This document shows positions 7,998 to 17,652 of a DNA stretch of 64,000 nt, piece by piece. Position numbers and translations under genes: made by a program. The notes under the pieces are model-generated. The model saw only the letters and a program-made list of their open reading frames with translations, did no database searches and was not told the DNA's origin. The stretch is from Treponema sp. UBA4377 (GTDB lineage: Bacteria > Spirochaetota > Spirochaetia > Treponematales > Treponemataceae), in the NCBI GenBank assembly GCA_002391235.1, contig DGRX01000003.1:1-64000 (forward strand), read 5' to 3'. Position 1 is the stretch's first letter. Every line of letters starts with the position of its first letter.

Positions 7998-9296
7998 TTA
8001 GTCTAAGCTTTGGATGTCGAGGACGCGCTCGTAGAGCTTTCGCGAATTCTTGACGGTGTCAATCCAGCGCTGGGCGGGAGTCCAGGCTTTGTCTTCTTTT
8101 AGCGCGGCCTTCCAATATTCCACTGCGGCGTCTTCGTTTCCTTTTGCGTATTCGTCCAAGCCTTTTGTGTACAAGTCGTCGCAGCGCTCTTGCTTAAGCT
8201 TTCGGCCGTGGTCGCCCAAGCCGACTCTGGCGCTAAGGCTAAAGTGGTTTACCGGGTTGATTGAAGAAGTCAAGTCCAGCGTGTAGTTTATGTCAAAGAT
8301 GAATTTTTTGACTTTAAATTCCGTTCCCAAAGAAAAGCGGGGGTTGGCGCCTTTTAGCCTAAAGCCCGCCATAAGCTCAATGTAGTCGGTGACAGTAAAG
8401 TCCACGCCGATTCCGGCGGACCATTTTCCGCTTTTTGAAAAGTCCTGCAAGTTGAGCGGCTGCTTAAAGTCAGCGCAAAAGGCCAGGCGCTTGAAGAGCC
8501 TGTAGGAAATTCCGACCGCGGCGGCAGTGGGAAGCGGGTCGTCGATTTTGAAAGAGCCTTGCGAGCCGAAGCCTGTCATCGCAACACCCAGATTCAACAC
8601 GCTTAGTCCGACTTTTAGGTTTGGGTCGCGGGAGTCGAAATTTTTTAAGGCGTTGAACGAAAGCATCATGCCAAGGTCGGCCATCAAGCCAAGGGAGCTT
8701 TGCGAAAGGCCCGAGCCTTTTATGATGGAGTTGCTCTCGTTGTTTGTGTAGTCGGGAACCGAGCGCCAAGAAGTCTTTAGGTTTGTTCCGACCGCAAGGC
8801 CCTTAAAGTAATAGCCGTGAAAAAAATTATAGCTTATGTTTACGCAAGCGGTTGTTTCGCTGTAATAGTTTGCTGCCACGCGCTCGCCAAAGTAGTTGTA
8901 TTCGGTGAACGGAACGTAGAAGCACTTGATTTTGGCGCCAAGGCCCAAATCGTTAAAGCGGTCCGCCCAAGCCAAGGTTTCCATGTTTGAGTCGGCAATC
9001 CAAGAGTTGTGGAAGAGGGCGACTTCACCTTTTCTTAACAGGCAAGAGGCCGCGGGATTGTAGTCAAAAAAGCAAATGTCGTCGCAAAGGCCGGTAAAGG
9101 CGCCGCCCAAGCTTTCCTCGCGGCCGCCGCTTGGTATGTTCAGTGATGAAAAGGAAGTCAAGCCTTCGTTTGGGTCCACCATGTTGTAAAAAGGGTTTGA
9201 AAGCGTGTGAAAAACGTCGGTCATATCCAAGGCAAAGGCCGGCGCCAAAAGGGAGAAAGCAAGGATTGTCGCGAACTTTCTTTTGCTTGTCATCAT
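7998..9296 (-). CDS. UPF0164-family outer-membrane protein (FadL-like)
   Basis: Secreted protein of 432 residues with a clear signal peptide (MMTSKRKFATILAFSLLAPAFAL). The region SLGGAFTGLCDDICFFDYNPAAS, where small proteins of this shape open a FadL-like hatch and barrel, and the many alternating aromatic strands ending in FSLGTEFKVKKF are typical of the treponemal UPF0164 family, predicted as FadL-like outer-membrane barrels. Fatty-acid uptake is a proposal for that family, not shown here. The last 70 residues form a helical, TPR-like tail (DEYAKGNEDAAVEYWKAALK). Convergent with ispH across 31 bases. Two adjacent ATGs (9296 and 9293) are possible starts. Confidence 0.75.
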   Translation of the reverse strand: MMTSKRKFATILAFSLLAPAFALDMTDVFHTLSNPFYNMVDPNEGLTSFSSLNIPSGGREESLGGAFTGLCDDICFFDYNPAASCLLRKGEVALFHNSWIADSNMETLAWADRFNDLGLGAKIKCFYVPFTEYNYFGERVAANYYSETTACVNISYNFFHGYYFKGLAVGTNLKTSWRSVPDYTNNESNSIIKGSGLSQSSLGLMADLGMMLSFNALKNFDSRDPNLKVGLSVLNLGVAMTGFGSQGSFKIDDPLPTAAAVGISYRLFKRLAFCADFKQPLNLQDFSKSGKWSAGIGVDFTVTDYIELMAGFRLKGANPRFSLGTEFKVKKFIFDINYTLDLTSSINPVNHFSLSARVGLGDHGRKLKQERCDDLYTKGLDEYAKGNEDAAVEYWKAALKEDKAWTPAQRWIDTVKNSRKLYERVLDIQSLD

Positions 9297-9313
9297 TTTT
9301 GCAATGCGCTATA

Positions 9314-9342
9314 ATTATCTCAAAAAATCTCCAAAATGTCAA
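9314..9342 (-). promoter_or_regulatory. promoter of the UPF0164 gene
   Basis: On the minus strand: TTGACA at 9342-9337, 17-base spacer, GATAAT at 9319-9314. The predicted start is about 10 bases before the ATG at 9296. The leader is very short and has no purine-rich ribosome site. Confidence 0.6.
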
Positions 9343-9462
9343 TTTCCGCCTTGACGAAAGGAGTGCGAAATCTTCTTATATTTATTCGGTCTTTTTCTCT
9401 TAATAGTTAATTCTTTTTTTCCGAAAAATATATAAGAAGAAAAGGGGCCATGGCGCCCTTGG

Positions 9463-12400
9463 GTGTTTATTATTAAAAGATTCGCTTTTTTGTCGATTTT
9501 AATTATTTCTCTTGGCGCTTTTTCGGCTTCGCTGTTTGCCGAGGGCATATCTTTGCGGGAAATAGACGCCCTGATTAAGCAAACGGATTACGACGCGGCT
9601 TTGCTCGAGCTTTCCGACTACATCAAAAAAAATCCAGACGACATGGACGCGGCCCATAGACGGGTTGACGCGATAATGCGCGCCCGCTCTTACTACACGC
9701 GGCTTGCGAACGAATTGCTTGACGTAATGGAAAAAGAGCCTGAGAACGCAGAAAAAAAATTGGCGATTATAAAAGAGCTTGAGTCTTTGGAAAAGCATCC
9801 AACGCAGGAGCACTTGGCCTTTATCAAGCAGGCCAAAGCCGCGGCCGAGTTCACTTATTACCGCGCCCAGTTCCGCCGTCTTTTGGAGGAAGGGGCCAAA
9901 AACGCCTCAAGCCAAAAATACACTGACGCGATCGCCTTGGTTCAAAGCGGCTATTACATGTACCGCGACGAATTTTACGACGAAAATCCCAAGAGCCTTC
10001 AAAACACCGTTACGCAAATCGCCGCCGAGCTTGACGCCGCCACGCAAAATTATCTTTCGGCCAGGGACGCTTGGAACGACGCTTACAAGAACTTTATCCA
10101 AGCGGTGGATTCGGGCAACTACCAAAGCTCAATGCGCGCCTGGCAAAATTTTTCCGCGCAGATGGAACGCTTTGCCGGCGTAAGGAACCGCATAATGGCC
10201 GCCGGCGTCCGCTTTGACCAAGTTTTTGGCCAGCTAAAGAAAGAGAATCCAGAGCTTACCGAAGCCTCTTACATTTCCTTTATGACCCGCTTCGCTCTCG
10301 GCGTTTCGAGCATTGAGAATTCCGGCGTTTTGGGAGCGGTTGACTGCGAGTGGAATTATATGCTTGACAACAGCAAAAAGGCTTTGCATAAAACCGTCAA
10401 CCAAAAATTCGAGGACTACGTAAAGAGCGGCCCTTTGCAAAAAGCTTTGGAGCCTTCTTACATGCCGGACGCCGCGCGCTTGGCTGACGTTACGAATTTC
10501 GCGAACCTTTCGCTTGACGTTTGCGCCTTGAACCGTTTAAGGCAAGAAAGGTCAGGCCAAGCCTTTGGAGAGGCCACGCCTTTGTTCGCAAGCTCGATGA
10601 GAAGCGCGAAAAATTTTGTCGACGGAACCGGCGTTTCGGTTGCAAACTTGGCCGATTACAGGGCCGCTTCGCAGCGCTTGGCCTCGATAAAGATTCCCGA
10701 AGATTCTTTGGCCAGCGCGCGCGGCGACGATTCCTACGCAAAGGAATTGCTTTCTGTTTTAGCCGTTCTTGGCCAAACTGAACGAAAGGCTGCTGGCAAC
10801 TTGAACGAAGCTTGGTATTTGGAATACAAGGCCGCCGTCGAAGAGCAAAGAAGCAAGGCTGACAAAAAGGCGGAAGAAGTTAAATTTAGCGACAAGATTT
10901 TGGACTTTAAGAGCATTTTGGACTACTATCAAGGCGTGAACGAGCTGGCAAGAAAGTCTTCTGTCGCTTTGGCGGAAGGTGCCTGGAAAAATCTTTCCGA
11001 CCATACGGAAAAGGCGGTTGACAGCCTTTCCGGAAACTACCAAAACCTTTACGCCGAGGCCGAAAATCTTTTGGAAACGCATTATCCGCGCGAGGCCGTT
11101 CAAAAAGTCCAGACAGTTCAAGACACGCTTTCGTCGGACAAAAGCCTTTTGTCTTTGATGCGCTCAAGGTTGCAGGAAAACCCAAAACAAAATCCGGCGG
11201 TATTGCAAAAGCTTGACTCTACGATGGCTTCGCTTGACCAGTGGACCAACCAAGGCGTTGAGATAAACGCAAAGGCCAGGCAGGAGATTGTCTTGGCCCA
11301 AAGCTCGCAAAACCAGGCCGACGAAATTTACCGCAGGGCCGAAAGCAATTACCGGGCCAACAGGTTCTCCAACGCCAGAAACGACTTGCAGCGCGCCCGC
11401 GAATTGTACAACGAATCTTTGGCCCACCAAGAGTCGGAAAGCCTTAGGCAGACAAGCGACAAGATCCTTGCCGACTTGGGCTCGCAAATCAACGAGGCCG
11501 AGAACAGGCTTATCGTCGCCGAGGTGCGCGACCTTAAGACCCGCGCCAAAAACGATTACTACGCCGGCGACTTTGAAAACGCGGAGAACCTTCTTAACCG
11601 CGCCGAAAGCCGCTGGGCAGTCACAAACGTTGAGGAAGACGAAGAAATCAAGAACCTTAAGCTTTTGGTTCAAAACGCGCTTAGCATGAAGACCGGCCGC
11701 GAAATAAAGCCAACCGCTCCGCTGTATCCGGAGATGTCGCAGATTTTGAGCAACGCGCACCAATATTTTGATCAAGGCGAGGCGTTGATAAAGAACGGAA
11801 ATCGCGAAGAAGCCCTGCAAATCCTAGGCGACGCCAAGAAAAAACTGCAGGAATTGCAAATGGTTTATCCGCTGAACCAGGAAGCGGCGCTTTTGACTTT
11901 GCGCATAGACGAGTTGATCGATCCAAAACAGTTTAACGAATCCTTCGCTCGCCGCGTTCAAGCCGCCCGCCAAAACGTAAAGTCTCCGTCCACGCAGCAG
12001 CAGGGCTACAGCGACTTGCTTGACTTGGCCGAAATTAGGCCAAACTATCCCGGCCTTGGCAAGTTGATTTACGACGTTGAGGTGGAGCTTGGAATCAGGC
12101 AAAAGCCGGTTGACCAAAGCGGAATCCGCCGCTCCAACAGCCTGACACAAGAGGCGCAACGGCTTTATTCTAGCGCCAAGGGCAACGAAGAGATATTGCG
12201 CCAAGCTTTGGGCAGGCTGGACCAAGCGATCGCCTTGAATCCCAACAACGACAGCGCGATTATGCTTAAGGACAGAATCCAAATCGCGGTTGGCGGAAAA
12301 GCCGCCGTTGTCCTTTCGAGCGCGGACGAGGCAAGGTACAACCAAGCCATTCAAGAGTTGAGAAACAACAATGTCATTGGAGCCTACACGATTGTCGAGC

Positions 12401-12477
12401 AGCTTTTGCAGACGCCCGCCAACCGCAGGTCTTCAAAAATTTTGGACTTGCAAAAACAAGTTCAGGCGCGAATGTAA
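9463..12477 (+). CDS. large secreted TPR/helical-repeat protein
   Basis: The 1004-residue protein has a signal peptide (hydrophobic residues about 5-25, cleaved near SLFAEG) and is otherwise almost entirely helical. TPR-like pairs are visible near the N-terminus (LIKQTDYDAALLELSDYIKK then HRRVDAIMRARSYY), in the middle (YRANRFSNARNDLQRARELY, YYAGDFENAENLLNRAESRW) and near the end (LGRLDQAIALNPNNDSAIML). It probably lies in the periplasm as a scaffold. The start is GTG at 9463, the only codon that keeps the signal peptide in frame; the upstream AAGGGG is distant. It ends 56 bases before the SpoIIE-type receptor gene, which has its own promoter; the two may work together. I do not recognise a specific function. 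Confidence 0.75.
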   Translation: MFIIKRFAFLSILIISLGAFSASLFAEGISLREIDALIKQTDYDAALLELSDYIKKNPDDMDAAHRRVDAIMRARSYYTRLANELLDVMEKEPENAEKKLAIIKELESLEKHPTQEHLAFIKQAKAAAEFTYYRAQFRRLLEEGAKNASSQKYTDAIALVQSGYYMYRDEFYDENPKSLQNTVTQIAAELDAATQNYLSARDAWNDAYKNFIQAVDSGNYQSSMRAWQNFSAQMERFAGVRNRIMAAGVRFDQVFGQLKKENPELTEASYISFMTRFALGVSSIENSGVLGAVDCEWNYMLDNSKKALHKTVNQKFEDYVKSGPLQKALEPSYMPDAARLADVTNFANLSLDVCALNRLRQERSGQAFGEATPLFASSMRSAKNFVDGTGVSVANLADYRAASQRLASIKIPEDSLASARGDDSYAKELLSVLAVLGQTERKAAGNLNEAWYLEYKAAVEEQRSKADKKAEEVKFSDKILDFKSILDYYQGVNELARKSSVALAEGAWKNLSDHTEKAVDSLSGNYQNLYAEAENLLETHYPREAVQKVQTVQDTLSSDKSLLSLMRSRLQENPKQNPAVLQKLDSTMASLDQWTNQGVEINAKARQEIVLAQSSQNQADEIYRRAESNYRANRFSNARNDLQRARELYNESLAHQESESLRQTSDKILADLGSQINEAENRLIVAEVRDLKTRAKNDYYAGDFENAENLLNRAESRWAVTNVEEDEEIKNLKLLVQNALSMKTGREIKPTAPLYPEMSQILSNAHQYFDQGEALIKNGNREEALQILGDAKKKLQELQMVYPLNQEAALLTLRIDELIDPKQFNESFARRVQAARQNVKSPSTQQQGYSDLLDLAEIRPNYPGLGKLIYDVEVELGIRQKPVDQSGIRRSNSLTQEAQRLYSSAKGNEEILRQALGRLDQAIALNPNNDSAIMLKDRIQIAVGGKAAVVLSSADEARYNQAIQELRNNNVIGAYTIVEQLLQTPANRRSSKILDLQKQVQARM

Positions 12478-12497
12478 GGCGGCGGCTTTGCGACGAT

Positions 12498-12526
12498 TTG
12501 CGCTTGCTTTGAGATTTTGGTATAAT
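12498..12526 (+). promoter_or_regulatory. promoter of the SpoIIE-type gene, extended -10, leaderless layout
   Basis: TTGCGC (12498-12503), 17 bases, TATAAT (12521-12526), with TG at 12518-12519 forming an extended -10. The ATG at 12534 is 7 bases past the box, which is where transcription should begin. The same TTGCGC-17-TATAAT arrangement occurs at 28074-28046 on the minus strand. Confidence 0.6.
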
Positions 12527-12533
12527 GAAGGAA

Positions 12534-15500
12534 ATGCGTAATAAGCGCTTTTTTTGGGCAATAATATTTTCTCTTTTCCTTTTAGCCGCGAAAGGAGCGG
12601 CGGCGCAGAATTATTATTGGGAAAACCCTGTCCGCGTTTCGCAAAGCGGCGTTTGCTTTCCAAGCGCCGTTTCTAACGGACAAATAGCAGCGGCCGTTTG
12701 GCAAGAAGTCGACGCAAAGAAATCTTCTATATATTTGGTCGTCCAATTCTATAAGGACGGAAAGTGGGAAGAGGCGAGCCGCTTTGCGGGCCCGTTTCCG
12801 TATTCCGGCGAAATCCCAGACCTTTACAGCGCCGCGATGAACTCCGGCGGCATGTTGGCGGTAAGCGTTCTTTCCGACGCAAACACGATTTCGATTTACA
12901 CAAGCGCGGACGCCGGCGCTTCCTTTAGCCAAAAAAAATTCAGCAAGCAAAACCTTCCGCTTGTAGCGCCCCGCGTCTACGAATTGCGAAGCGGCGGCTT
13001 TATCGTATTTACGTCTTTGGGCCGGGACGAAAGCTTTACGATGCTTTACGCCCGCAGCCGCGACGGAGTCAATTGGAACGACTTTAACGAATTCTCTCCG
13101 GCGCAAAAAAGCCTAAACCCATTTTTGCCGGTATTGCTTTCAACCCCAAAAGGCGAGTTGGTCGTCTTTCAAGCCCAGTACAGAACGCAATCAAGAATCG
13201 TATACAAGCTTTTTTCCACGCTTTCTTCCAGCGGCGGAGCCTCGTGGTCAAACCCTGTCATGCTTAACACCGGAGCCGAAAACGATTTGTCCAGCGACCA
13301 AAGGCCAACCTTGCTAAACTTTCAGCAAGGCAATTACATCGCGTGGGAGCGCACGCCCTACAACTCGGAAAACTCGAGCGTATACTTTGCCCAATTGAAC
13401 AATGACGGAAACATTTTGGGCCGCATAGAAAGAATCTCAAATTCAGGAAACGCGAACCGGCCGATTTTGTTCAGCCACAACAACCAACTAAGCTTGGTTT
13501 GGTTTGACACAAGAAGCGGTTTGGAAAGAGTGTATTTTACGCAGCGGCAAGGAACTTTGTGGGGCGAGCAAATCGTTCTTTCTCCGCAAAGAAGCGCCGC
13601 GACTTTTGTCTATCCGATGATTACGGACGAAGGCAAGACGCTTGCCTTTGTTTGGCAGGGAACAAGCGGAAACTCTTCCTGGATTTACAGGCTTGAAAGC
13701 GACCACACGGTTTCGCTTCCTGTAATTACGCCCTTGACTTATTCGCTTGGCCAAAGAAGCCGGGACGAAAGCGTCCGCTTTAGGGTGGCGATGCCGGCGG
13801 ATTCTTCCGGCATTCGCGGCTATTCTTGGCTATGGACGCAGGACCCAAGCCAAGACGCTCCAACGGTTTTGATGAACCTTCCTAAAGAGAACTCTCTTTC
13901 CTTAAAAGCGCCAGCGGAAAAGAATTGGTATCTAAAGGTTAGGGCGGTGGACTACGCCGGAAACTGGTCGGACAGCGCGACGGTTTCTTATTACAGGGAT
14001 TTGACTCCGCCCAAGCCGCCTGTAATCACCGGCCCGCAAACGGACGCCGCCGGCTTTGCCTTGGCCAACGACCTTGCCTTTAGCTGGCGCGACGAATCCG
14101 ACGACGAACTTATTGACGGATATTCCTTCCGCTTGGAGGAGCAAGAAAGCCTTCCGCGCTCAATGTATAATTCCAAGCGCCATCCGACAGCTTTGAGCGA
14201 CGCGGAGCTTTCCGCTCAGCTTTTGGCCTTTAAGCAAAAGAATCCTGAAAGCGCCCTTAAGCCTCGCGCTCCGGCAGCCTCAGTCCAAACAAGAAACACG
14301 ACGGCCCGTTTTGCCAACCGCAGGAACGGAGTCTACACCTTTAGCGTCCGCGCGATAGACAAGGCCGGAAACGTCGGCGAGCCAGCCTTTGTGACTGTTT
14401 ACGCAAACAAGTACGAGCCATTTACCCGCGTTGAGTCTGTAAGAAAATCTTCTGACGTTTTTGGAAGCAGCTCTTTGGAGTTGCGCGGTACCGGCTTTAG
14501 ATATGACGGAACGATTTATAAAATCGTAATCTCCAAGGAAGACGCAAAAGAGCCTTATTCGCTTGACTTAAACCTAAGGGACGGAGACTTTTCAGTATCC
14601 AACGACGAAAAAATTTCAGGAATAAAGCTTGACAATACGGTTCCACAGGGAACATATACAATCACTCTTTACCACTCCGACCGCGGCGCTTATAGAATGC
14701 CTTCCGCCTTTGCGATTCAGGAAAACGGAACGGTAAAGATTGCCGCCAATTACGTTTACAAACCCTCTTGGCAGAGGGTTTACGACACTGGAAAATTCTT
14801 CGCGCGAACAGGCGACGTTCTGTTCGCCATCGTTATCATAATCGCGCTAGGCGCCTTGGTTTTTGCCGCTCGGGGTTTGGCTCTTTCCGCAAAAGAAGCC
14901 TCCCTTGTGAAAAAAGAAATCAACGCGCTGCTTTCAGGAGACCTTATGCCGCTGGAAAAAAAGAAAAAGATTCAGGCGTTGAATCGGCGGGGAACAAGCT
15001 TGAGGTTAAAGCTTATGTCCTTTACCGCGATGATTGTCTTTATGGCGATCCTTTTGGTTTCGTTGCCGTTGGGATTTGTGATGACTCGTTCCCAGGAAAG
15101 AACCTTGTCCGTAGGTTTGGAGGAGCGGGTGAACGTTTTGCTGTCCAGCCTTGCAAGCGGAGCGCGCGCTTACATGCCGACTCAAAACGTTTTGGAATTG
15201 AGCGCTTTGCCTGAGCAGTCGGCGGCTATCAGCGAAGCTAATTTCGTAAGCATCGCCGGCCTTTCTTCCAATGACGAAGGATCGGGCGGCTTGGACTTTA
15301 TGTGGGCGTCGAATGATTTGGATTTGGCGAATAAAATCGACGGAGAGGTTCTCACTCCTGGCGTCTCAAAAATCACTGACCAAACAATGCTTTCGGCTTC
15401 CGAAATTTGCCAAGAGTTGAACCAAGAAGCCGCCCAAAGCGCCGGAGAAATAGCAAAGAACATCGCGGCCCTAAACGCTGAAGGCGCGTCAATCGCCCTT

Positions 15501-17141
15501 AGGTCTGACGCGGTTTCCGCTAAAAGGCGAGAGGAAATCGCGGTTATCACAACCGAGCTTTCAACGCGCCTTTCGCGAACCTTGAACGAAATGTCGGAGG
15601 CGGCGACAGGCAGCTTCCCGGAATACAATTCCGCCTTGCTTGACAGGGAAAACACTGAATACTTGTTCTACAGGCCGGTTCTTTACCGACAGGGAACCTC
15701 GCAAACTTACGTTCGAGCGATTGTCTTCATTTCGGTTTCGACCGCAAGCTTGATTACGGCCATTGACGGAGCCAGGCGAACGGTAGTCTACACGGCGCTT
15801 GCGGTTTCGCTCTTTGCGGTTTTGATTGGCGTCATCGCTTCTTGGGTTTTGGCCAGCGTAATCGTAAGCCCGATCAAGCGCCTCGCAAGCCATGTAGTCA
15901 TGATTGGAAACACCGTCAACAAGGAAAAGCTTGCCGGAAAGGAAATCGTGATAAAAAGCCGCGACGAAATCGGCCAGCTGGGCGACAGCGTCAACGAAAT
16001 GACCCGCGATTTGGTCAAGGCTGCCCAAGACGAACACTTGGCGATGGACGGAAAAGTCGTTCAGCGCGCGTTCTTGCCCTTGACGCCTGACAATTCCGGA
16101 GCCAAGCAAACGGTCGCGATTTTGAACGACAAAAATTTCCAGTGCTTCGGCTACTACGAAGGCGCGAGCGAAGTTTCGGGCGACTATTTTGACTACAAAA
16201 AATTGGACGAAAACCATTACATTATGATTAAGTGCGACGCTTCGGGCCACGGAGTTCCAGCCGCCCTTATTATGACGGTTGTCGCGACCTTGTTCCGAAA
16301 ATACTATGAGAATTGGTCTCCCAAAAAAGCCGGCGGCGGTTTGGACGCGCTGGTGACTCAAATCAACGACTTTATCGAATCGCTTGGAATCAAGGGAAAA
16401 TTCGCGACCTTGATTTTGGCGCTTGTCGACACCGCTACAGGCGACGTAAGCCTTTGCAACGCCGGAGACAACATCGTCCACATTTACGATTCCGCCGCCA
16501 AAAAGCAAAAGACTTTGACCTTGCAAGAGACCCCCGCCGCCGGCCCGCTGCCGACATTCATGGTTCAAATGAAGGGCGGCTTTAAGATAGAAAAGACCCG
16601 CCTAAACAAGGGCGACGTTCTTTTCCTCTATACTGACGGCATTGAAGAATCGACGCGCAAATTCCGCGACCAGGAATTCAACGTTACAAAATGCCAGGAA
16701 GGCGCGGAAGGCTCCGTTCACGAAAACCACAAGGTTGGAAGCGAAAGCGAGCAAATGGAAAACGACCGCATCCAAGAAATCATCGAGGCGGTTTTGAACA
16801 AGCAAAAGTATGTCCTTAAAAAATACCACAATCCTGTTCCCAACGAAGTCCTTGAGTTTGACTTTACCAACTGCTCAGGCTCGACGGAGGAGGTAATCCT
16901 TGCGCTTTGCTCGGTTGAAAAGGTGTTCCGCTTTTACAAGCCGCAAAACGCCGGCGAAAAGGACACCGTTCGCGTTGACCGCAGGATCGACGCCTTCCTA
17001 AAAGAGCATTTCAATCTTTACGATTATTACTGTTCAAATAAGGCGGACGATTTGGCTGACAACGTGTACTTGCATTACAGCTTCCTTAGGGAAGACGAGC
17101 AGCTTGACGACCTTACCTTGCTTGCCGCAAAAATTATTTGA
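12534..17141 (+). CDS. membrane receptor with periplasmic propeller-like domain, HAMP and SpoIIE/PP2C phosphatase
   Basis: A 1535-residue signalling protein. After a signal peptide comes a periplasmic region of about 700 residues. It first has repeated sialidase/propeller-like blades (for example LSLVWFDTRSGLERVYFTQR), then fibronectin-like strands around DLTPPKPPVITGP. Membrane spans lie at about 14812-14880, 15016-15080 and 15781-15860; the last two enclose a second periplasmic sensor region. A HAMP segment follows (SPIKRLASHVVMIGN to DEIGQLGDSVNEM). From about 16130 there is a SpoIIE/RsbU-type PP2C domain with metal-binding motifs EVSGDYFD, DASGHGVPAALIM, CNAGDN and LYTDGIEES, all intact. 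Such phosphatases usually dephosphorylate anti-sigma antagonists; no partner is seen nearby. The start at 12534 is chosen because the ATG at 12525 lies inside the -10 box. Confidence 0.85.
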   Translation: MRNKRFFWAIIFSLFLLAAKGAAAQNYYWENPVRVSQSGVCFPSAVSNGQIAAAVWQEVDAKKSSIYLVVQFYKDGKWEEASRFAGPFPYSGEIPDLYSAAMNSGGMLAVSVLSDANTISIYTSADAGASFSQKKFSKQNLPLVAPRVYELRSGGFIVFTSLGRDESFTMLYARSRDGVNWNDFNEFSPAQKSLNPFLPVLLSTPKGELVVFQAQYRTQSRIVYKLFSTLSSSGGASWSNPVMLNTGAENDLSSDQRPTLLNFQQGNYIAWERTPYNSENSSVYFAQLNNDGNILGRIERISNSGNANRPILFSHNNQLSLVWFDTRSGLERVYFTQRQGTLWGEQIVLSPQRSAATFVYPMITDEGKTLAFVWQGTSGNSSWIYRLESDHTVSLPVITPLTYSLGQRSRDESVRFRVAMPADSSGIRGYSWLWTQDPSQDAPTVLMNLPKENSLSLKAPAEKNWYLKVRAVDYAGNWSDSATVSYYRDLTPPKPPVITGPQTDAAGFALANDLAFSWRDESDDELIDGYSFRLEEQESLPRSMYNSKRHPTALSDAELSAQLLAFKQKNPESALKPRAPAASVQTRNTTARFANRRNGVYTFSVRAIDKAGNVGEPAFVTVYANKYEPFTRVESVRKSSDVFGSSSLELRGTGFRYDGTIYKIVISKEDAKEPYSLDLNLRDGDFSVSNDEKISGIKLDNTVPQGTYTITLYHSDRGAYRMPSAFAIQENGTVKIAANYVYKPSWQRVYDTGKFFARTGDVLFAIVIIIALGALVFAARGLALSAKEASLVKKEINALLSGDLMPLEKKKKIQALNRRGTSLRLKLMSFTAMIVFMAILLVSLPLGFVMTRSQERTLSVGLEERVNVLLSSLASGARAYMPTQNVLELSALPEQSAAISEANFVSIAGLSSNDEGSGGLDFMWASNDLDLANKIDGEVLTPGVSKITDQTMLSASEICQELNQEAAQSAGEIAKNIAALNAEGASIALRSDAVSAKRREEIAVITTELSTRLSRTLNEMSEAATGSFPEYNSALLDRENTEYLFYRPVLYRQGTSQTYVRAIVFISVSTASLITAIDGARRTVVYTALAVSLFAVLIGVIASWVLASVIVSPIKRLASHVVMIGNTVNKEKLAGKEIVIKSRDEIGQLGDSVNEMTRDLVKAAQDEHLAMDGKVVQRAFLPLTPDNSGAKQTVAILNDKNFQCFGYYEGASEVSGDYFDYKKLDENHYIMIKCDASGHGVPAALIMTVVATLFRKYYENWSPKKAGGGLDALVTQINDFIESLGIKGKFATLILALVDTATGDVSLCNAGDNIVHIYDSAAKKQKTLTLQETPAAGPLPTFMVQMKGGFKIEKTRLNKGDVLFLYTDGIEESTRKFRDQEFNVTKCQEGAEGSVHENHKVGSESEQMENDRIQEIIEAVLNKQKYVLKKYHNPVPNEVLEFDFTNCSGSTEEVILALCSVEKVFRFYKPQNAGEKDTVRVDRRIDAFLKEHFNLYDYYCSNKADDLADNVYLHYSFLREDEQLDDLTLLAAKII

Positions 17142-17166
17142 CGGATTTAAAAAAGCGCGTTATAAT
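17138..17166 (+). promoter_or_regulatory. promoter overlapping the stop codon of the SpoIIE-type gene
   Basis: TTGACG (17138-17143), 17 bases, TATAAT (17161-17166). The TGA stop (17139-17141) of the upstream gene is inside the -35 box, the same arrangement as at 3846. The start should fall near 17173, leaving a leader of about 14 bases that contains AGGAG. Confidence 0.7.
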
Positions 17167-17186
17167 TTTTTATATAGGAGTTTAAT

Positions 17187-17594
17187 ATGAAAGAGGAAAC
17201 AAAAGAAAAGGCTTCTAAGATTTGGAAAGACATCAAGGCTGGCCTTAAGACCGGTTTTTCAGCCACAAAAAAAGGCTTGTCTAAAGCCGGAACCGCCATC
17301 CAGAATTACGGCGACTTGGGAATGGTTTTGGCCGAAAAAAAACAGTTTGAGTCAAAGTTAAAAAAGGCTTACGTATCGTTGGGCGAACTTGCGGCGGAAA
17401 AGTTGTCTGCCAAGAACGCCGCTCCTTTGACAGCCGCCGACGCGGAAGTCGCTGAATTGCTAAAGTCAATTTCCGCGTTCAATAAAGAAATCTCCAAGCG
17501 TGATAAAATCCTAAAGTCCTCCGACAAAGGACAAGCCGCAAAAAGCGCCAAGAAGGAAAGCGCCGCTAAAACGCCGGCGAAAAAGGCAAAGTAA
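17187..17594 (+). CDS. small Lys/Ala-rich protein of unknown function
   Basis: A 135-residue basic, helical protein with no signal peptide and no membrane segment. The middle (LAEKKQFESKLKKAYVSLGELAAEKL) looks like an amphipathic or coiled-coil helix. The last 30 residues are a low-complexity Lys/Ala/Ser tail (AKKTPAKKAK-like) that could bind nucleic acid or acidic surfaces. AGGAG before the ATG fixes the start. It has its own promoter and a strong terminator, so it is a single-gene unit. I do not recognise a family. Confidence 0.7.
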   Translation: MKEETKEKASKIWKDIKAGLKTGFSATKKGLSKAGTAIQNYGDLGMVLAEKKQFESKLKKAYVSLGELAAEKLSAKNAAPLTAADAEVAELLKSISAFNKEISKRDKILKSSDKGQAAKSAKKESAAKTPAKKAK

Positions 17595-17617
17595 AATCAG
17601 GCAAGTTTTTTGTCTTG

Positions 17618-17650
17618 AAGGGCGGCTCGTTTTGTGGGCCGCCTTTTTTT
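17618..17650 (+). terminator. Rho-independent terminator of the small Lys/Ala-rich gene
   Basis: GGCGGC (17621-17626) pairs with GCCGCC (17638-17643), followed by seven T (17644-17650). Confidence 0.85.
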
Positions 17651-17652
17651 AA

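Noticed and set aside
9337..9411. Possible 24-codon gene ahead of the helical-repeat gene
   Set aside because: No ribosome site, overlaps the promoter of the divergent UPF0164 gene, and shows no recognisable features.
11164..11820. Minus-strand open frame of 218 codons within the helical-repeat gene
   Set aside because: Shadow of a low-stop, GC-rich third-position coding strand; no family features.
15561..16568. Minus-strand open frame of 335 codons inside the SpoIIE-type gene
   Set aside because: It lies opposite the HAMP and PP2C domains, whose motifs are intact on the plus strand; no start signal or domain is visible.
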